Origin: Caprella mutica
Lineage: Eukaryota > Arthropoda > Malacostraca > Amphipoda > Caprellidae
Assembly (NCBI GenBank): GCA_947561585.1
Contig: CANNZV010000839.1
Location: forward strand, 434,001-498,000
DNA: 64,000 bases
Reading direction: 5' to 3'
The notes under the pieces are model-generated. The model saw only the letters and a program-made list of their open reading frames with translations, searched no databases and was not told the origin of the DNA. This document shows positions 37,671 through 49,740 of the stretch, one piece after another (the stretch's first letter is position 1; every line of letters begins with the position of its first letter). Both the position numbers and the translations under genes were made by a program.

Positions 37671-38486
37671 AATAGATAGAGGATGAGATATATATTCATG
37701 AACAAGAAACAATATTTTAACTGGAGCAACATATAAGCTTGATTTAGTTCTTTTTAATTTAAGAAAAACGTTAGAGACCTCAGTTTGAGTTACAGGAGAA
37801 ACAAAAATTGATGATTGAGAGTTTTGAATAACTAAGCTTATCGGGTCAGTATGAGTAAAAATAATGTTACTATCTAGACTATGTGCTATGTTGGAGAAGA
37901 AGTCAATAAAAGTATTAGCCATAGCAGCATCCTCCACGACCTCTCTACCGTTCACAGCCAGCATGTTAACTCCACCGTTATTGTAGTTTTTACCTAACAC
38001 TTTTAATATTTCTCCATGTTTGAACTTGATTTCGGCTGCAGTTATTAAAAATTCTCCCTGATAGTTCACCTTGGCAGTACGGATCAAGTTTGTTAGTTTA
38101 TTTTTAAATAACTTATTTTGTCGATCACTCACTAAACCTAGCTTGTATAACTTAAAATACTTGGCTTTTAGCTTAATAAGATTCAAAATTTCTGGCGTCA
38201 ACCAAGGCTTTTCTAAACGCTTCGTTGTGATAATTTTACTTCTAATAGGGAATGATTTACAGTAAGTCAAATTAACAACACTATGAAATGAACTTACCAT
38301 GTCATTAGCATCACCCTGCAGTACGTTATCCCATGCAATTCCAGCAATAGCATTCCTAAAATTATTCACATAACAAATTGAATGATCCCTGAATGATATT
38401 TTAATCCTATTTACACTATCCTTAGAATGCAAAGGAATATTAATAAATGTTGGTAAGTGGTCTGTTGCGTCAAACCTCCCACACAA
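37671..38486 (-). pseudogene. LINE ORF2, linker segment
   Basis: It begins with the final endonuclease motif (ATDHLPTF) and runs about 270 codons of linker, rich in Lys and Asn, to the point where the hAT-like element entered (37670). Part of the sequence, for example FFSNIAHSLDSNI and TEVSNVFLKLK, is typical of the region just before the reverse transcriptase in such elements. No enzymatic motif of its own. Confidence 0.75.
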
Positions 38487-38914
38487 TACATATAATTATT
38501 AATCCAAATATGATCTAGCAGGGAAGGGGAGGCAGCAGAACCCTCACTTGGAAATCTAGTAGGTTTGGTAATAATCGGAATAAAACTGAGTGAATATAAA
38601 CTATTGCAATAATTCTGTGTGAGAGCTGAATTCGAATTAAGGATATCAACATTAAAATCTCCAAGCAAGATGATTTTCCTGCCTCGCAATGTGACATCAT
38701 TCAATAAATTCAAAAGCTCATCAATAAAAGTATCTAAGGTACCTGAATGAGGCCTATATATGGCTACAATGACAAAAGTTAAGTCACCAGCTTTCAATTC
38801 AACTACACACGACTCAATTGAGTGGTTACTTAAACACAAATTATCTAATTTTCTGCAAGTAAAACAATCAGCAACAAAGCCGCTAACACCACCTGATCTA
38901 GCTACCTTCGACTC
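38411..38914 (-). pseudogene. LINE ORF2, endonuclease C-terminal part
   Basis: The endonuclease domain continues after the insertion. GGVSGFVAD, then VAIYRPHSGTLDTF with the conserved Tyr-Arg-Pro, ILLGDFNVDIL with the Asp and Asn of the active site, TKPTR, and LLDHIWINN are all in order. A frame change near 38480 moves the reading to the next segment, where ATDHLPTF gives the last Asp-His motif. All catalytic motifs can still be seen, so decay is mainly by insertion and frameshift. Confidence 0.85.
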
Positions 38915-38917
38915 TAA

Positions 38918-40067
38918 AGGCCCCCACACACTACATGATCCACGAGCCGAGCCTTAGCAAACAAGCCGAGCCCCGAGCCAGATCGTGTAGTGTGTGGGCA
39001 CTTCGAGCCGAGCCACGAGCCGTGCAATCAGGCTCGTGGGTCGGCTCGTGTTGATCTGTCACTTCCAGATATTTGGCTTGGCTCGTGGCTCGGCTCGGGT
39101 AGTGTGTGGGGGTAAAATAGCATGAGCCGAGACTGCGGTCAGCTAAAGCGCCATCCAGACGCTCCAACAAACCACTGAGCTTGGAAATACTTTTGCTCGG
39201 GCGAACACGGACAACACGAATTATGTAAAAAAACTTATGTATATTTTTTTCATGTGAATAAATTTCATATAAATAAATTTAATGCAAATAAATTTAATGC
39301 AAATAAATTTAATGCAAATAAATTTAATGCAAATAAATTTAATGCAAATAAATTTAATGCAAATAAATTTAATGCAAATAAATTTAATGCAAATAAATTT
39401 AATGCAAATAAATTTAATGCAAATAAATTTAATGCAAATAAATTTAATGCAAATAAATTTAATGCAAATAAATTTAATGCAAATGAATTTAATGCAAATG
39501 AATTTAATGCAAATGAATTTAATGCAAATGAATTTAATGCAAATGAATTTAATGCAAATGAATTTAATGCAAATGAATTTACATGAAAATGAATTTACAT
39601 GAAAATGAATTTACATGAAAATGAATTTACATGAAAATGAATTTACATGAAAATGAATTTACATGAAAATGAATTTACATGAAAATGAATTTACATGAAA
39701 ATGAATTTACATGAAAATGAATTTACATGAAAATGAATTTACATGAAAATGAATTTACATGAAAATGAATTTACATGTAAATGAATTTACATGTAAATGA
39801 ATTTACATGTAAATGAATTTACATGAAAATGAATTTACATGAAAATGAATTTACATGAAAATGAATTTACATGAAAATAAATTTCCATGTAAATAAATTT
39901 CCATGTCCATGGTATTACCTATCTCTTAAGAGAAAAAACTTTCAAACTAATGCTCGGCTCGTGTAATGTGTGGGCAGGCAGAAAGCCCGAGCCGAGCCAA
40001 GTAGACTCGCGCGAGCCAGAGGCCCTGCTGCGGCTCGGCTCGTGGATCGTGTAGTGTGTGGGGGCCT
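38918..40067. mobile_element. PIF/Harbinger-like element inside the LINE
   Basis: This is a 1150-bp insertion with inverted ends AGGCCCCCACACACTACA and its reverse complement, and TAA on both sides (38915-38917 and 40068-40070). A 3-bp TAA-type duplication fits the PIF/Harbinger superfamily, where the ends also often begin with GGCC. There is no transposase. The outer regions (38918-39215 and 39950-40067) are strongly GC-rich with many CGAGCCGAGC phrases. The centre is the AT-rich array at 39254-39905. TAGTGTGTGGG, the inward end motif, also occurs internally near 38985, 39092 and 39966, so several terminus-like copies are stacked in the element. Confidence 0.8.
39254..39905 (+). repeat. Two fused minisatellites, 15-bp then 16-bp units
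   Basis: From about 39254 to 39585 there are about 21 copies of a 15-bp unit, first AATAAATTTAATGCA and later AATGAATTTAATGCA. From about 39573 to 39905 there are about 20 copies of a 16-bp unit, AATGAATTTACATGAA, with a few GTAA variants. The open frames (NANKF repeats) arise because 15 bp is five codons; I do not call a gene. The array is the centre of the PIF/Harbinger-like insertion. Confidence 0.95.
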
Positions 40068-40070
40068 TAA

Positions 40071-40311
40071 GAGTATGAAAACCTTTGAAATTCAACGGAC
40101 ACTGAATATTAAAATCTCTAAACCAAGTTTCAGTAAATATTAATACATTAGGAGTCAATGATAGAGAATTACACATAGCAAAAAAATCATCAGCATTTGA
40201 ATTATAGCTACGTATGTTGTAATTAACAATGCTCAAAGTGTGATTAGTATTTTTGAAAGCTTCGCTATAATTATCCATCGAATAGTAATAACTTTGCTTA
40301 TCTATATCCAA
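40071..40311 (-). pseudogene. LINE ORF2, endonuclease N-terminal part
   Basis: This is the start of the apurinic-type endonuclease that nicks the target DNA. LSIVNYNIRSY carries the conserved Asn motif, and LIFTETWF carries the catalytic Glu motif. The reading frame then runs through GFHTLK into the PIF/Harbinger-like insertion at 40067, so it is cut off there and resumes at 38914. The first visible Met is at 40311; whether that is the true start is unknown. Confidence 0.85.
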
Positions 40312-40755
40312 ACAAGGAAAAAGAGAATTTAAAAAATTACTATCTGGGTCAATGTTATACAGAAAAAGTTATAAATGTAACGGAATATACTTGAACTAGC
40401 CTAATTTCCATAAGATAAGGATACGAAAGAAAATTATTAAACTGTAATTTTACTGAATATTGCGATTATTCATAGAATTGGATTTACTATTTAAAATTGA
40501 ATAGTTCAATGGATATGTCCCATGCGGTCATTGAGGCAGACGAGTGAGCACCTGGGCAAGCGGGAAGAAACCGCACCGCATGTCACCAGTCTTGCAACCT
40601 GAGGGATAGAACACATAGTAAATGAAATGGGAAAATGATAGATGAGAGAAAGTACAAGGATGAAAATTGAACGCTGATTTGTTTTACTAATATTGAAAAT
40701 AAATTAGACAAAATGAAATTAGAAAATTGTAATTTTATTAGTAATGACATAGTTA

Positions 40756-40837
40756 TAGTTATCTTTAAGCAATAGTTATCTTTAAGCAATAGTTATCTTT
40801 AAGCAATAGTTATCTTTAATCAATAGTTATCTTTACA
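40756..40837 (+). repeat. 17-bp tandem array
   Basis: Four full copies and one partial copy of TAGTTATCTTTAAGCAA, with one substitution in the fourth. Confidence 0.9.
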
Positions 40838-41469
40838 AACCTATTTAGAAAGCGATCTCAATTACACATGGAACACGAGTATAAAATATAGGGTCCATTT
40901 CCTAATTCCATTAGCTCAAAGTATAGGCAAAATTAAATTCACATTGAAGCCAAAAGGATCAGGTAGACCCATATAATATACAGTTCGTAATACACCCTAG
41001 ATTAGTTATAAATGAATAGTTAGTTATAGTTTTAATTAATAAAGTGATTAGACCTAGCGGAGATTTCTGGATATTTAAAGTTATGTAAATTTTATAGGGG
41101 AAGGAGTGAAATTTGGGACGTTAAGGATTTAACAACACTAAACAAGACCATACGAGGTTTGTATACACATACCCATATTTAATGGACCATAGGAGCAAGA
41201 ACAGGGAGCCGCCATCAGTCAATCAGTGCGTAGTCGCTACATCTTAGCCCGTATCACAGGAATCAGCTATTACCCTGTTATTGAAGCATGAAGTTTTCAG
41301 GGCGATACTCATAATCCTGACAAGTAGCTAGAAAGCAGTTTGGTAGATGGGCCAATCATTAGACGGGCATAATGTTACAGGAGTTGAATGGTTTTACGGA
41401 TCAGTGTATGATTCTACCATTAGCTAAGTTCTCACTGCCTTAGTGGATATATAGATTGTGGTTCTCTTC

Positions 41470-41553
41470 ACTGAGTATATATAGGTATGGAGGCAGCATG
41501 CCATGCAGGGAAAAGTGATGCCAAAAAGTGGCGCCATGGGCGTGTCTTCCCCC
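41470..41553 (-). repeat. Inverted pair, left arm
   Basis: The reverse complement matches 43170-43258 with roughly 75-80% identity. The best block is GGCGCCACTTTTTGGCATCA, and a block with ATGCTGCCTCCAT also aligns. The arms are about 1.6 kb apart. Probably two copies of one dispersed repeat in opposite orientation. Confidence 0.6.
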
Positions 41554-43035
41554 AATGCACCCCTGCCACCCGGTTCAATGAGGTTGTATGCCCCTCCTCC
41601 AATGCTCAGTGCTAATCCAGTAACAGTCGAGGGAGGTTATGCTGTTCTGTACTGTTAGTAGATATCACAATTTTGATAACAAATTATTTACCAATTGTGA
41701 TGATATTTTATTAATGAAAACATATTGTTTACTAATTGTCGCAATTGGTGAGATTTATGAAAACATTATTTTTATAGTTGGCTTCTCATTCAATTTTATT
41801 ATATTTATATTAAAAGTTAAACTATCATAATTGTTTTAATCATAACTCAATTTTAACACTACTTTCTGGTAAAGAGGATAATGCTAACGTAGGCTTGCAT
41901 GCTTCATTTACTATCTCTTCTCATTTTCCTCTTAGAGTTATTGCAAGGTACGAATTTAGGTTTCATTAACTTAACATCAACTCTTCATTTTCCTCTTCCA
42001 TCTTTCGCAACCACATTCTTTTTAATTAAGTTACTGATTTTCTTCATGCCTGAGCTTGGTCAACGAATCGTGGTAGATAAATTTGTTCACGGAGCCACTT
42101 TCCTTTCTGACTGACTCTTCGAGTCCCTTGTATCTTACTTCCTTTTGACGTTAGCGATATAGTTTTGGTTCCGAAACAGACTTCAATTCTTTGAGGCATA
42201 AGATTTGAGAATAAAAAAGTAACAAGTTGCATAGGTGGTTTTTATCATTATATATTAATAAATTCAATAGTACCGAATGTAAATGAAAATAATATGATAC
42301 ATTAGAAGGTGGGAGATATTTAATCACATCATGCAACTTATGTTCATGAATGATATTTTTATGGTGGTTTACGTATTTTCCCACCATGTAACATATGTAA
42401 CAAAATAGGTAAGTTAAACCCCTTTCATATATATTGATTGCATTTGTACATAAAATTCTTTTATTTTTCATTTACTTCCGTTGTATCATAATTAATACAT
42501 ATATTTTCTTCATGCTTATCAGATGTCAACAAAAGTTATAAGTATATCTAAATTTTACATTCAATCTAATAGAATGATCGAGTCGTGACGTCACACTAAG
42601 TTTCTGGATATACGTGTATAGGCCATTGCTTCTTTTTTCTTAGAATGTAATTTAATCTCAAACTTTCGTGCAATAAATTAGTCGAAAATAGTCAGTAGCA
42701 TTGTCTTTCTTTGACCCATGGATAAATTCTTATATTTTTTATGGTTTAGTAATACTTTTTGTTGTGAATTTATTTTGATTTGAGCATACATTCTCTTTGT
42801 TCATCTTATTATTACTGTAATAAAATTATAGTTTTAGTGAGATGTCAAAACAAAGTTAGTAATCAAATCGTACACTTTTTTTTATCATAGAAATTATCTG
42901 TATTCGTAAGTAACTGTTGAATCTTTAAAAAAATAGGGTTTCGAGAAGTGCATGAGGTAGAGCGAGTCTAACACGCACATCATCTCCTTTCCGTGTATTC
43001 TGTTAAACTGATGTGAGTGGGAGGGGCGCCCTTGG

Positions 43036-43177
43036 TTTAGACCACAGTATAAAAAATATACATAGTAATGACAATATCGTGATAAGTAGTGACAATTTTC
43101 GTTTTAGAGTGTTGCTGTGATGACGTCAAGTACACTAAACGTCTCGATTGTCACTACATATTCTATATACTGGGGTT
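43036..43177. mobile_element. Small inverted-repeat element
   Basis: About 142 bp with imperfect inverted ends of about 35 bp: TTAGACCACAGTATA on the left, and TTAACCCCAGTATA read inward from the right, both continuing to ATGACAAT or GTGACAAT. It directly adjoins the right arm of the inverted pair (43170) and is absent next to the left arm (41553). No coding capacity. It may be a MITE; no target duplication is certain. Confidence 0.5.
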
Positions 43178-43258
43178 AAGACACCCCCATGGCGCCACTT
43201 TTTAGCATCACTTTTGCCTGCGCTATGCTACCTCCATCTTTATTTACACTCAGTGGTT
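43170..43258 (+). repeat. Inverted pair, right arm
   Basis: Partner of 41470-41553 in opposite orientation, including CCATGGCGCCACTTTTTAGC. The small open frame starting at 43189 lies within and after the repeat and has no recognisable domain. Confidence 0.6.
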
Positions 43259-44429
43259 CTCTTCTCCTCACTCTGCAAACCATGATCTCGATTTTCCATA
43301 CCAGATTCCCGCGTCAAAGTTCTGTTATAATGAATCACCTGCTGAGGATTTCAGGGAAAAGATTATTTCAGTGGTGAGGATTTTCCGGGCAGTGACACAA
43401 ACCTAGGTCTTGCATGAATTTAGTGTTATTTTTTAAATATAAATGTACTGCCAGAAAAATCCGCCACTCTTCAAATTGAATAATGGAATTATATTTGACA
43501 AATGTCGTTGAGTTCAACAGCTATATCCCAAGGTAGTAAGCAAATATTTTTAAAGTAAGCTATTTATTTCACTTTTTAACCCTAATGAGTTTGACTGTCA
43601 GAATCAACGGGATGGTTTGAATATGTGTTTTACAAGTTGTTAGTATATACTAAACTGAAGTGTACCAAATTTCAAGTAAAAATATTGAATAAATAAGGAG
43701 AAATAAATACATAAGTATATAAGACATTGGCAACTGAGTGAGCTGAACTGTGATTGGGTGGAGTGTGAACCAATTACAGCTCGCGCATGTGTCTCTACTC
43801 TATAAACGTGGACAAATTCGTGCGTATTGGGTAACCAAGCTGTATTTCTACGTTGACACACGTCACCAAAGTACCATTAATTCCATAATTTACGTGATTT
43901 TTGCTGATATACGCCGATACGTTAATATTTTTCAACTTTAAAAATAAATTTGGTACTTATGTAGGAACAAAGTCAAGAAAGGCCATAAAATTCAAAGGAA
44001 TGACATGGAAGTTATAAAGTTATTTGAAAAAAGATGTGCCTAGAAAACACACGTCAAACTCTTTAGGGTTAACAAAACTTCATTTTCAATTTCATACAGG
44101 TTCCTGTATAAATTAATACGTTATACCATAATTTTGAAAAATAATATGTCCAAAAAGTAGATGAGGGAAAAATGAAATGATTTTATATATGTACTTAAAG
44201 TATTGGTGATGCTTTGTCTACATTGCAGTAATGTACGCATTATGGTAAAATTGATCACACTATTACTATTGATGGCAAACCACAGCCTTCTTCAGGAGAC
44301 ACTTTAGCTTAATAAAACTAGCGTATGCGGTTAAACAAGTTGAACCCCAGCATTGGCAATTCCCATTAGAGAAAACATAGATAACTATGATCCCCTCCAA
44401 GGAAATTTACCGATAATTGGTATGTTCTC

Positions 44430-45095
44430 CACAACTCAATTCACCGCCGGAAAGTTCACCGCAATCAGTTTACTGAATGGTAAGTATCCATTTCAGTAGT
44501 GTGTGTTGAAAATTCCTTTGTACGTATAATTGTATTCAATGTAGAACTTAAAATACTTAATGTATTACATATTTATTCGATATTTATTAATAGACTCGGT
44601 AAATTAAATTTACGAGCATCTGTTCCAATAAAATAAATAAAATTTCGAAAGAAAATGATAAAATAAAATAAATACAATGCAGTAAAATGATTGAAATTTG
44701 ATAACCGAATTGCGTGCAATATCCCTCGTACATATTCAACAACATGTTCGTCACAGGCAAGAACAAGCCGTGTAGATGAGCAGCAAATTGAATGCAGGCT
44801 CTTCTTGTAGATATTTCTACTTCACTATTGCCTAATGTTAATTTCTGTTAGTTTTTGTTCATGTTTGATTAAGAATGTTCAGATGACATTTGTTCATTGA
44901 ATGCCCTGTGAGAACCTACAACAATATTACAATGTACCTTTGCAATATCATGAACTAATAAAGTACTGAAGGTTACAGAAAAGTCTGCTGCCTAAATAAA
45001 ATTCAAGCCTTTGTTAATCATTATTGTGATCTTTATTATTGATTTATCATCAATTAAATAGATTTTAAGGTGAATTTACCATGCGGTGATCTGAT
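44430..45095. mobile_element. Possible foldback-like element
   Basis: TCACCGC occurs with neighbours like AATTCACCGCCGG at 44438-44475 and in reverse complement (GGTGAATTTACCATGCGGTG) at 45070-45089. This could be a short pair of inverted terminal units around an AT-rich 600-bp interior. Borders and target duplication are not visible. Confidence 0.35.
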
Positions 45096-45096
45096 A

Positions 45097-45142
45097 CTGC
45101 ACTATATACTGCACTATATACTGCACTATATACTGCACTATA
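45097..45142 (+). repeat. 12-bp tandem array
   Basis: Three perfect copies and one partial copy of CTGCACTATATA, at the right edge of the possible element before it. Confidence 0.9.
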
Positions 45143-48100
45143 AACAGTTTGCACTATACAGTATATAGTCTACACTTCACTAATCTCTGGGATTAACTGA
45201 ACGCTTCTCATAACAACGATGCAATCATCAATCCATTAAAATGTGTACATTTAATGCATAAATTATATATTATATCGTGATCACCAATGACTTTCGGTAA
45301 ATAATTTTCATATCAAATATACCATTATCAAAGAATTATTTGTAAAAATGTTCCCGCGTATACCTATGATGAAAACTGTAATTTGTTATTTCAGTTTATT
45401 TCCAGGTGCTTTCCATCGACTGTGTTACATTCAATAAATACATAGAACTAGTGCCAATTGAATGTAATTGTTGTATGTCTCAAATCTTTGTTTTGATGAT
45501 ATGAATCGTATATACTTACACTAACTAGATCTATAGACCTAATAAACTTGGTTATTTTACTTTTAAAAATTAAACAATATTCTTTAATTGAGTGATGTAT
45601 TCTTTCATATTATAAAGATGAATTAAAACAATGTTAATAAAAAGATGAATTTGTCTTCAATATTTTCAGCAATATTGTTCCTCATCCCAGATTTATTACA
45701 TTTCTTTGTATGTAAGGTTTATATAAAGATTTATCTCATATATATTATGCATAATATATTACAATGCAACGTTAATAATACATAGCGTTATTAGATTTTT
45801 TTCATAAATTATTATATTTCATATATATTCCCAAATATACATTAAAAAAATTAAATATTTCGTAGCATTATACATATACGAGATTACACATACTTTTTAA
45901 TGTGAAGACATAGAGATCTAAAATTCCTTATATATAGTATTATCTTCTTAAAAAGATAATACTCATTGCTGATATTTTCTTTCCTTCTTTAATGTCAACT
46001 CATCCACAATGTATTGATAAAAACAAAGCAAACCTTCCTTCTGTGCGCAGTATTTACCATAGTAATGTCATCGCAGCAGCAGCTTTTAAGGTCGTCCACG
46101 GCTAACCTTTTCCTTTATTCATAGATTCCAAGGGCCTGGATATCTACCTCTCCATCTACCTTCTGTTTTGCCAATGTGAGCCACTAATGAAATTGTGATT
46201 GACGGAATAATTCAGTGTGACAGGCAACTTAATTAAGGCAGAGAAAGCTAATGCATCCTCAATGATACGATGTGACAGTCGCTAAACACCAACCAAAAGA
46301 TATCTTACGAATTGAGTTTGGACTCATTTTATTTGTATCATTTTGTATCTCACTACAGCTATACATCCACCGTATGCCGAAGAAACTTCTTTTTACGTCC
46401 TTTTTTATTTCTCATTTCATTTTAATTTTTAAAGTAAACAAAAATCTTCCAAGAAACTATAGTAACTGGTATGAATACACTTTAAAATAATTTGAAAATT
46501 ATAGAATATACTAGCATATTTTTATCAATATATGGGAATAAAAATACATTTCATATTAGGAAGAGAAAGTAAATTTAATTATTAACATATTTCTTTCCTT
46601 TGCAGAAGAAAATGGTAGAGAGTCTATCCAAAATTGAGAGAATATCGGTAAAAGATTCTCTGTAAACAACTTTAACCTCCCTCTCACACATGTTACATAG
46701 AACATTTACCGTATCTGTTGTTTTTTTGTATTTGTCAGTGGCAATAGAAAATGATTAGTTAAATATTTAGTCAATGGTTGTTTGCTTAACCCTTAAATGA
46801 CCAAAGGACCTGAGAGGCATGGTCCGGTTTTGAATATTGATGCATAATTTAAAAACTAATTGACTGGAGTGGTTGAAATTTCGTGATTTTATTCAAAAAA
46901 TCATTTCATTTAAAAATCAATGAAAATAGTGCAACATAATAGGAAACATTATGTTTTGCATTATTTTTGATCAGGTGGGCCTCTGGAGTCCGAGTGAAAA
47001 CAAACAGCAGTTGCACCCGAGCTCCAAATTTCCGCATGGTAATAAAACGTTACAAAACTAAATTATTATTATTATTTTCAGTAATTTCGCATAAACTAAA
47101 GTCATAGTTTTAGAGTATAAATCTATATTCCCTCAAAAAACAAGCCTCTCAGGCACTCTGAACATGATAGGTATAATCAAAAAAATAGTTAGTGATTATC
47201 ATTAAGAGTTATACAGTACACTCTATATGTAAATGTAACCATGAATAATGTATTCATTATCTACTTTTTTCCGCTAAGCATTTTGATATGTGTAAATGGT
47301 TCTATGTAACTATATCCCATTTCGCGCGAGCCTCGTCCCATTGTTTACTGAGGAAGGATAGAATACTAGGAGGTAAATAAATATTATTTATGTATAAATA
47401 TACAATGATTCTTAAAGGGAAATATATTCACACTATTCAAATAGAATAAATAATATTTGCATTAAAAATATTGCTTAATTTTGGTAGCCCCAATGATATT
47501 AAATATAAAAATTATTATTCAAAAATTGTTCATTTATTTCCTTTGTCAATATCCTATAAAAAAGATTGTGAAATTTATTTTTACTTCTATTTACTATAAC
47601 TTCTATTTACTATAACACCAGTCAATTAATCAATTAATGTTCGTATATATTTTCAGATTGATTTCTGAGTTCTTGTTTAAATAAATAAATAAATTTTATT
47701 CTAAACAATAGACATATCGTGATTTTGATTCACTTATCTGTTTACCTTACGTGTCACACTACCCAATTATAACTTTAAAGATAATTTTGCTCGTAGAGAA
47801 AGTATTACATAGAAGCCATAACTTTATCACCGACACACACCCAAATAATAAACTGTGTAATTGATTTGAAAACTTACTGTATAGAATGTTCCGATTGCTT
47901 GGAAAGATAATTGTATACTGTTCTATTTTTTATTCAAATACATAATACTTAGATAAATAAAATACGGTTTAACATGAATTATGTTATTACATATACATAT
48001 ATGAATTTAACTTTCTGAAATAAAAAATTAACTTTACAGTAACTTTTTGTATTCTAAGATCAAACTTTAAAATTGTTTCAACCGCTGAATTACTTCTTAT

Positions 48101-48923
48101 CGGAATATATTTCTTGAATATTCATTTCTTATCATAGTGTGCAAATTATTTAAATAAGAAACTTGCAAAGATATACAGTCATTCTCCCTGAAAATTGCAA
48201 CATAGCTATACATATTTGACTAATTCTATATTCCAGTCATTACACAATGGTGAAAATCAGTGAACATTACCACAGCTAAAGTAAATAGCATATAATTCAT
48301 CATCACGTTTTTGTTGCAATCAAACTCTATGCTGTCGAAAGGCAATTTTTATGACGCTATGCAATATGGGGCAATCTAAATGCAGTCTAATAAACATTCA
48401 AATTTCTTTTCAAACAAATGAAATCTGACAAAGAATTCGTTGGTGATCATTTTCTGGGAATTTTGAGAAAATTGTCTATCATTTCATTTTTCCATTATAT
48501 AGATTGGTACAATTTAAACTTACTTTTGATTTTACCTTCAAGTCATTCATTTAAATTACTAATTGTTAGCTTATTGTTGAATAATTTAGTTATACACCGA
48601 GTGCGTGTCACTGTACCAAGTTGAGAAAATAAGTATTTGCATAGTATAAGACGCAGTTAATTACAGGCATTATCCCATGAAATTTTAACCTATACCTATC
48701 TAGTTCCTATAGCGATATATAAGTAAATTAATCGATATGTTGGCTATTATTCAGTACTGTATTAGTAATGGTACTTATATGATGGGCATTGATGGGTTAC
48801 TTGAACTTCCGTGCTATGAAGTTGGCTATACCACCTCGTACACGATATAGCATGATATAAGATTCTGCGCTCATAAGACAGATTCAAGGAATCAATGCTA
48901 AATGGTGAAGAACAGATTTTATT
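45143..48923. other. AT-rich DNA, no gene seen
   Basis: No recognisable gene. A hairpin at 45936-45963 is listed separately. Several minus- and plus-strand open frames of 60-75 codons are low-complexity and unrecognised. Confidence 0.5.
45936..45963. repeat. Perfect 11-bp hairpin
   Basis: AGTATTATCTT and AAGATAATACT pair perfectly around a 6-base loop. It is too short and AT-rich to call a microRNA precursor. Confidence 0.6.
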
Positions 48924-48931
48924 GATTATTA

Positions 48932-49175
48932 GGAGCTAGTAAACTTTATTAGGTTAAATTCTGGTCCGTTATCTTTACTAGCTTCATTTCTGGTCCGTTA
49001 ACTTTACTTGGTTAAATTATTAAAATATTTGACCAATAGTTGCAATAAGAATATAATTTTGGAATCATAGATACCACTAAAGGATCTATTTATAAGGTTG
49101 TATATTAATAAAATACTTAAGCAAATATTTTTTAAACTAAAAACAGTTTTCTGGTCCGTTAACTTTACCTGCTCC
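48932..49175 (+). mobile_element. Family I inverted-repeat element, copy 3
   Basis: This is a 244-bp element. The left end is GGAGCTAGTAAAC and the right end, read inward, is GGAGCAGGTAAAGTTAACGG. The 8-bp GATTATTA is directly repeated at 48924-48931 and 49176-49183, a perfect target duplication. The left arm has two units with TCTGGTCCGTTA and the right arm one. The interior matches copy 1 (29523) in reverse complement. GG ends and an 8-bp duplication fit Merlin-like or Mutator-like elements; no transposase is present. Confidence 0.85.
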
Positions 49176-49183
49176 GATTATTA

Positions 49184-49740
49184 TATATAATGATAGATAA
49201 TTAATCTACGTACTTTAAAAGATCTGATACTTAATATTTAATTAGTATATATACTATTCAGTAATTAATATCCTTTGAATCTATTAAAATTGATAAGAAT
49301 TTTCCACAGATATTGAGAATGAGATTGATCAAAATGAACATTGGACAAAAGTTTCAAACGAGAATTCAGAGCACAGATTCGACAGCTCGTCTCATTCTGA
49401 TTATCAATTATTGTCCTGTCGCCGTAATTTAATTAGTTCCGTAAATCATAATTTCCCAGCAATCAGTTTCCGACCTCACAGACTTGTGAAACTCAAATGG
49501 AATTCTAATTGAAATATGAGTGACTCAATCTCGATACATCAGCACAGGTATTTTTCGGAAGAAATTATTAGATGTTCGAGAGAGAGGCGATATTGATCTC
49601 TTTGAACAGAGCAGTTATTTGAAAATTGCTTACAGTGTTATAGGCTTTTCTAAGTCACCCAATGCCTAGCGAGATGTGGATGATTGCCTTCCAAAATGCA
49701 TCAACTATTTTGTATATTGAGCCCAGGTAACAATAATTTT
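49184..49740. other. AT-rich DNA, no gene seen
   Basis: No recognisable feature between the family I element and the 20-bp minisatellite. Confidence 0.5.

Larger units (their letters stand above)
35484..40330 (-). mobile_element. Non-LTR retrotransposon (CR1/Jockey-type), defunct
   Basis: This is a LINE-type element on the minus strand, which would move by nicking DNA with its endonuclease and copying its RNA in place. The domain order is endonuclease (from about 40311), linker, reverse transcriptase, C-terminal region (to about 35774), then a 3' region with a hairpin (CTCACAG and CTGTGAG arms near 35527-35549) and an (AACATA)3 tail on the plus strand at 35484-35501. Removing the two insertions (37125-37670 and 38918-40067) leaves about 2.8 kb of coding, or about 940 codons, normal for such an ORF2. 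No ORF1 is visible, so it is probably 5'-truncated. At least four frame breaks make it inactive. The clade among CR1, L2 and Jockey groups is not resolved by eye. Borders are approximate; I found no target duplication. Confidence 0.9.
40331..44429. other. AT-rich DNA with small repeats, no gene seen
   Basis: Contains a 17-bp tandem array (40756-40837), an inverted pair (41470 and 43170) and a small inverted-repeat element (43036-43177). About 40520-40620 and 41190-41640 are richer in G and C but have no recognisable coding potential. Confidence 0.5.

Noticed and set aside
39254..39602. Open frames of about 110 codons with NANKF or LMQIN repeats as genes
   Set aside because: They exist only because the 15-bp unit is a multiple of three. 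The array is the core of a DNA element and has no start context or coding composition.
42151..42471. 106-codon minus-strand open frame as a gene
   Set aside because: Composition matches the flanking AT-rich DNA, no domain is recognisable, and length is within chance for such DNA.
45936..45963. Hairpin as a microRNA precursor
   Set aside because: The stem is only 11 bp and AT-rich, much shorter than a precursor.
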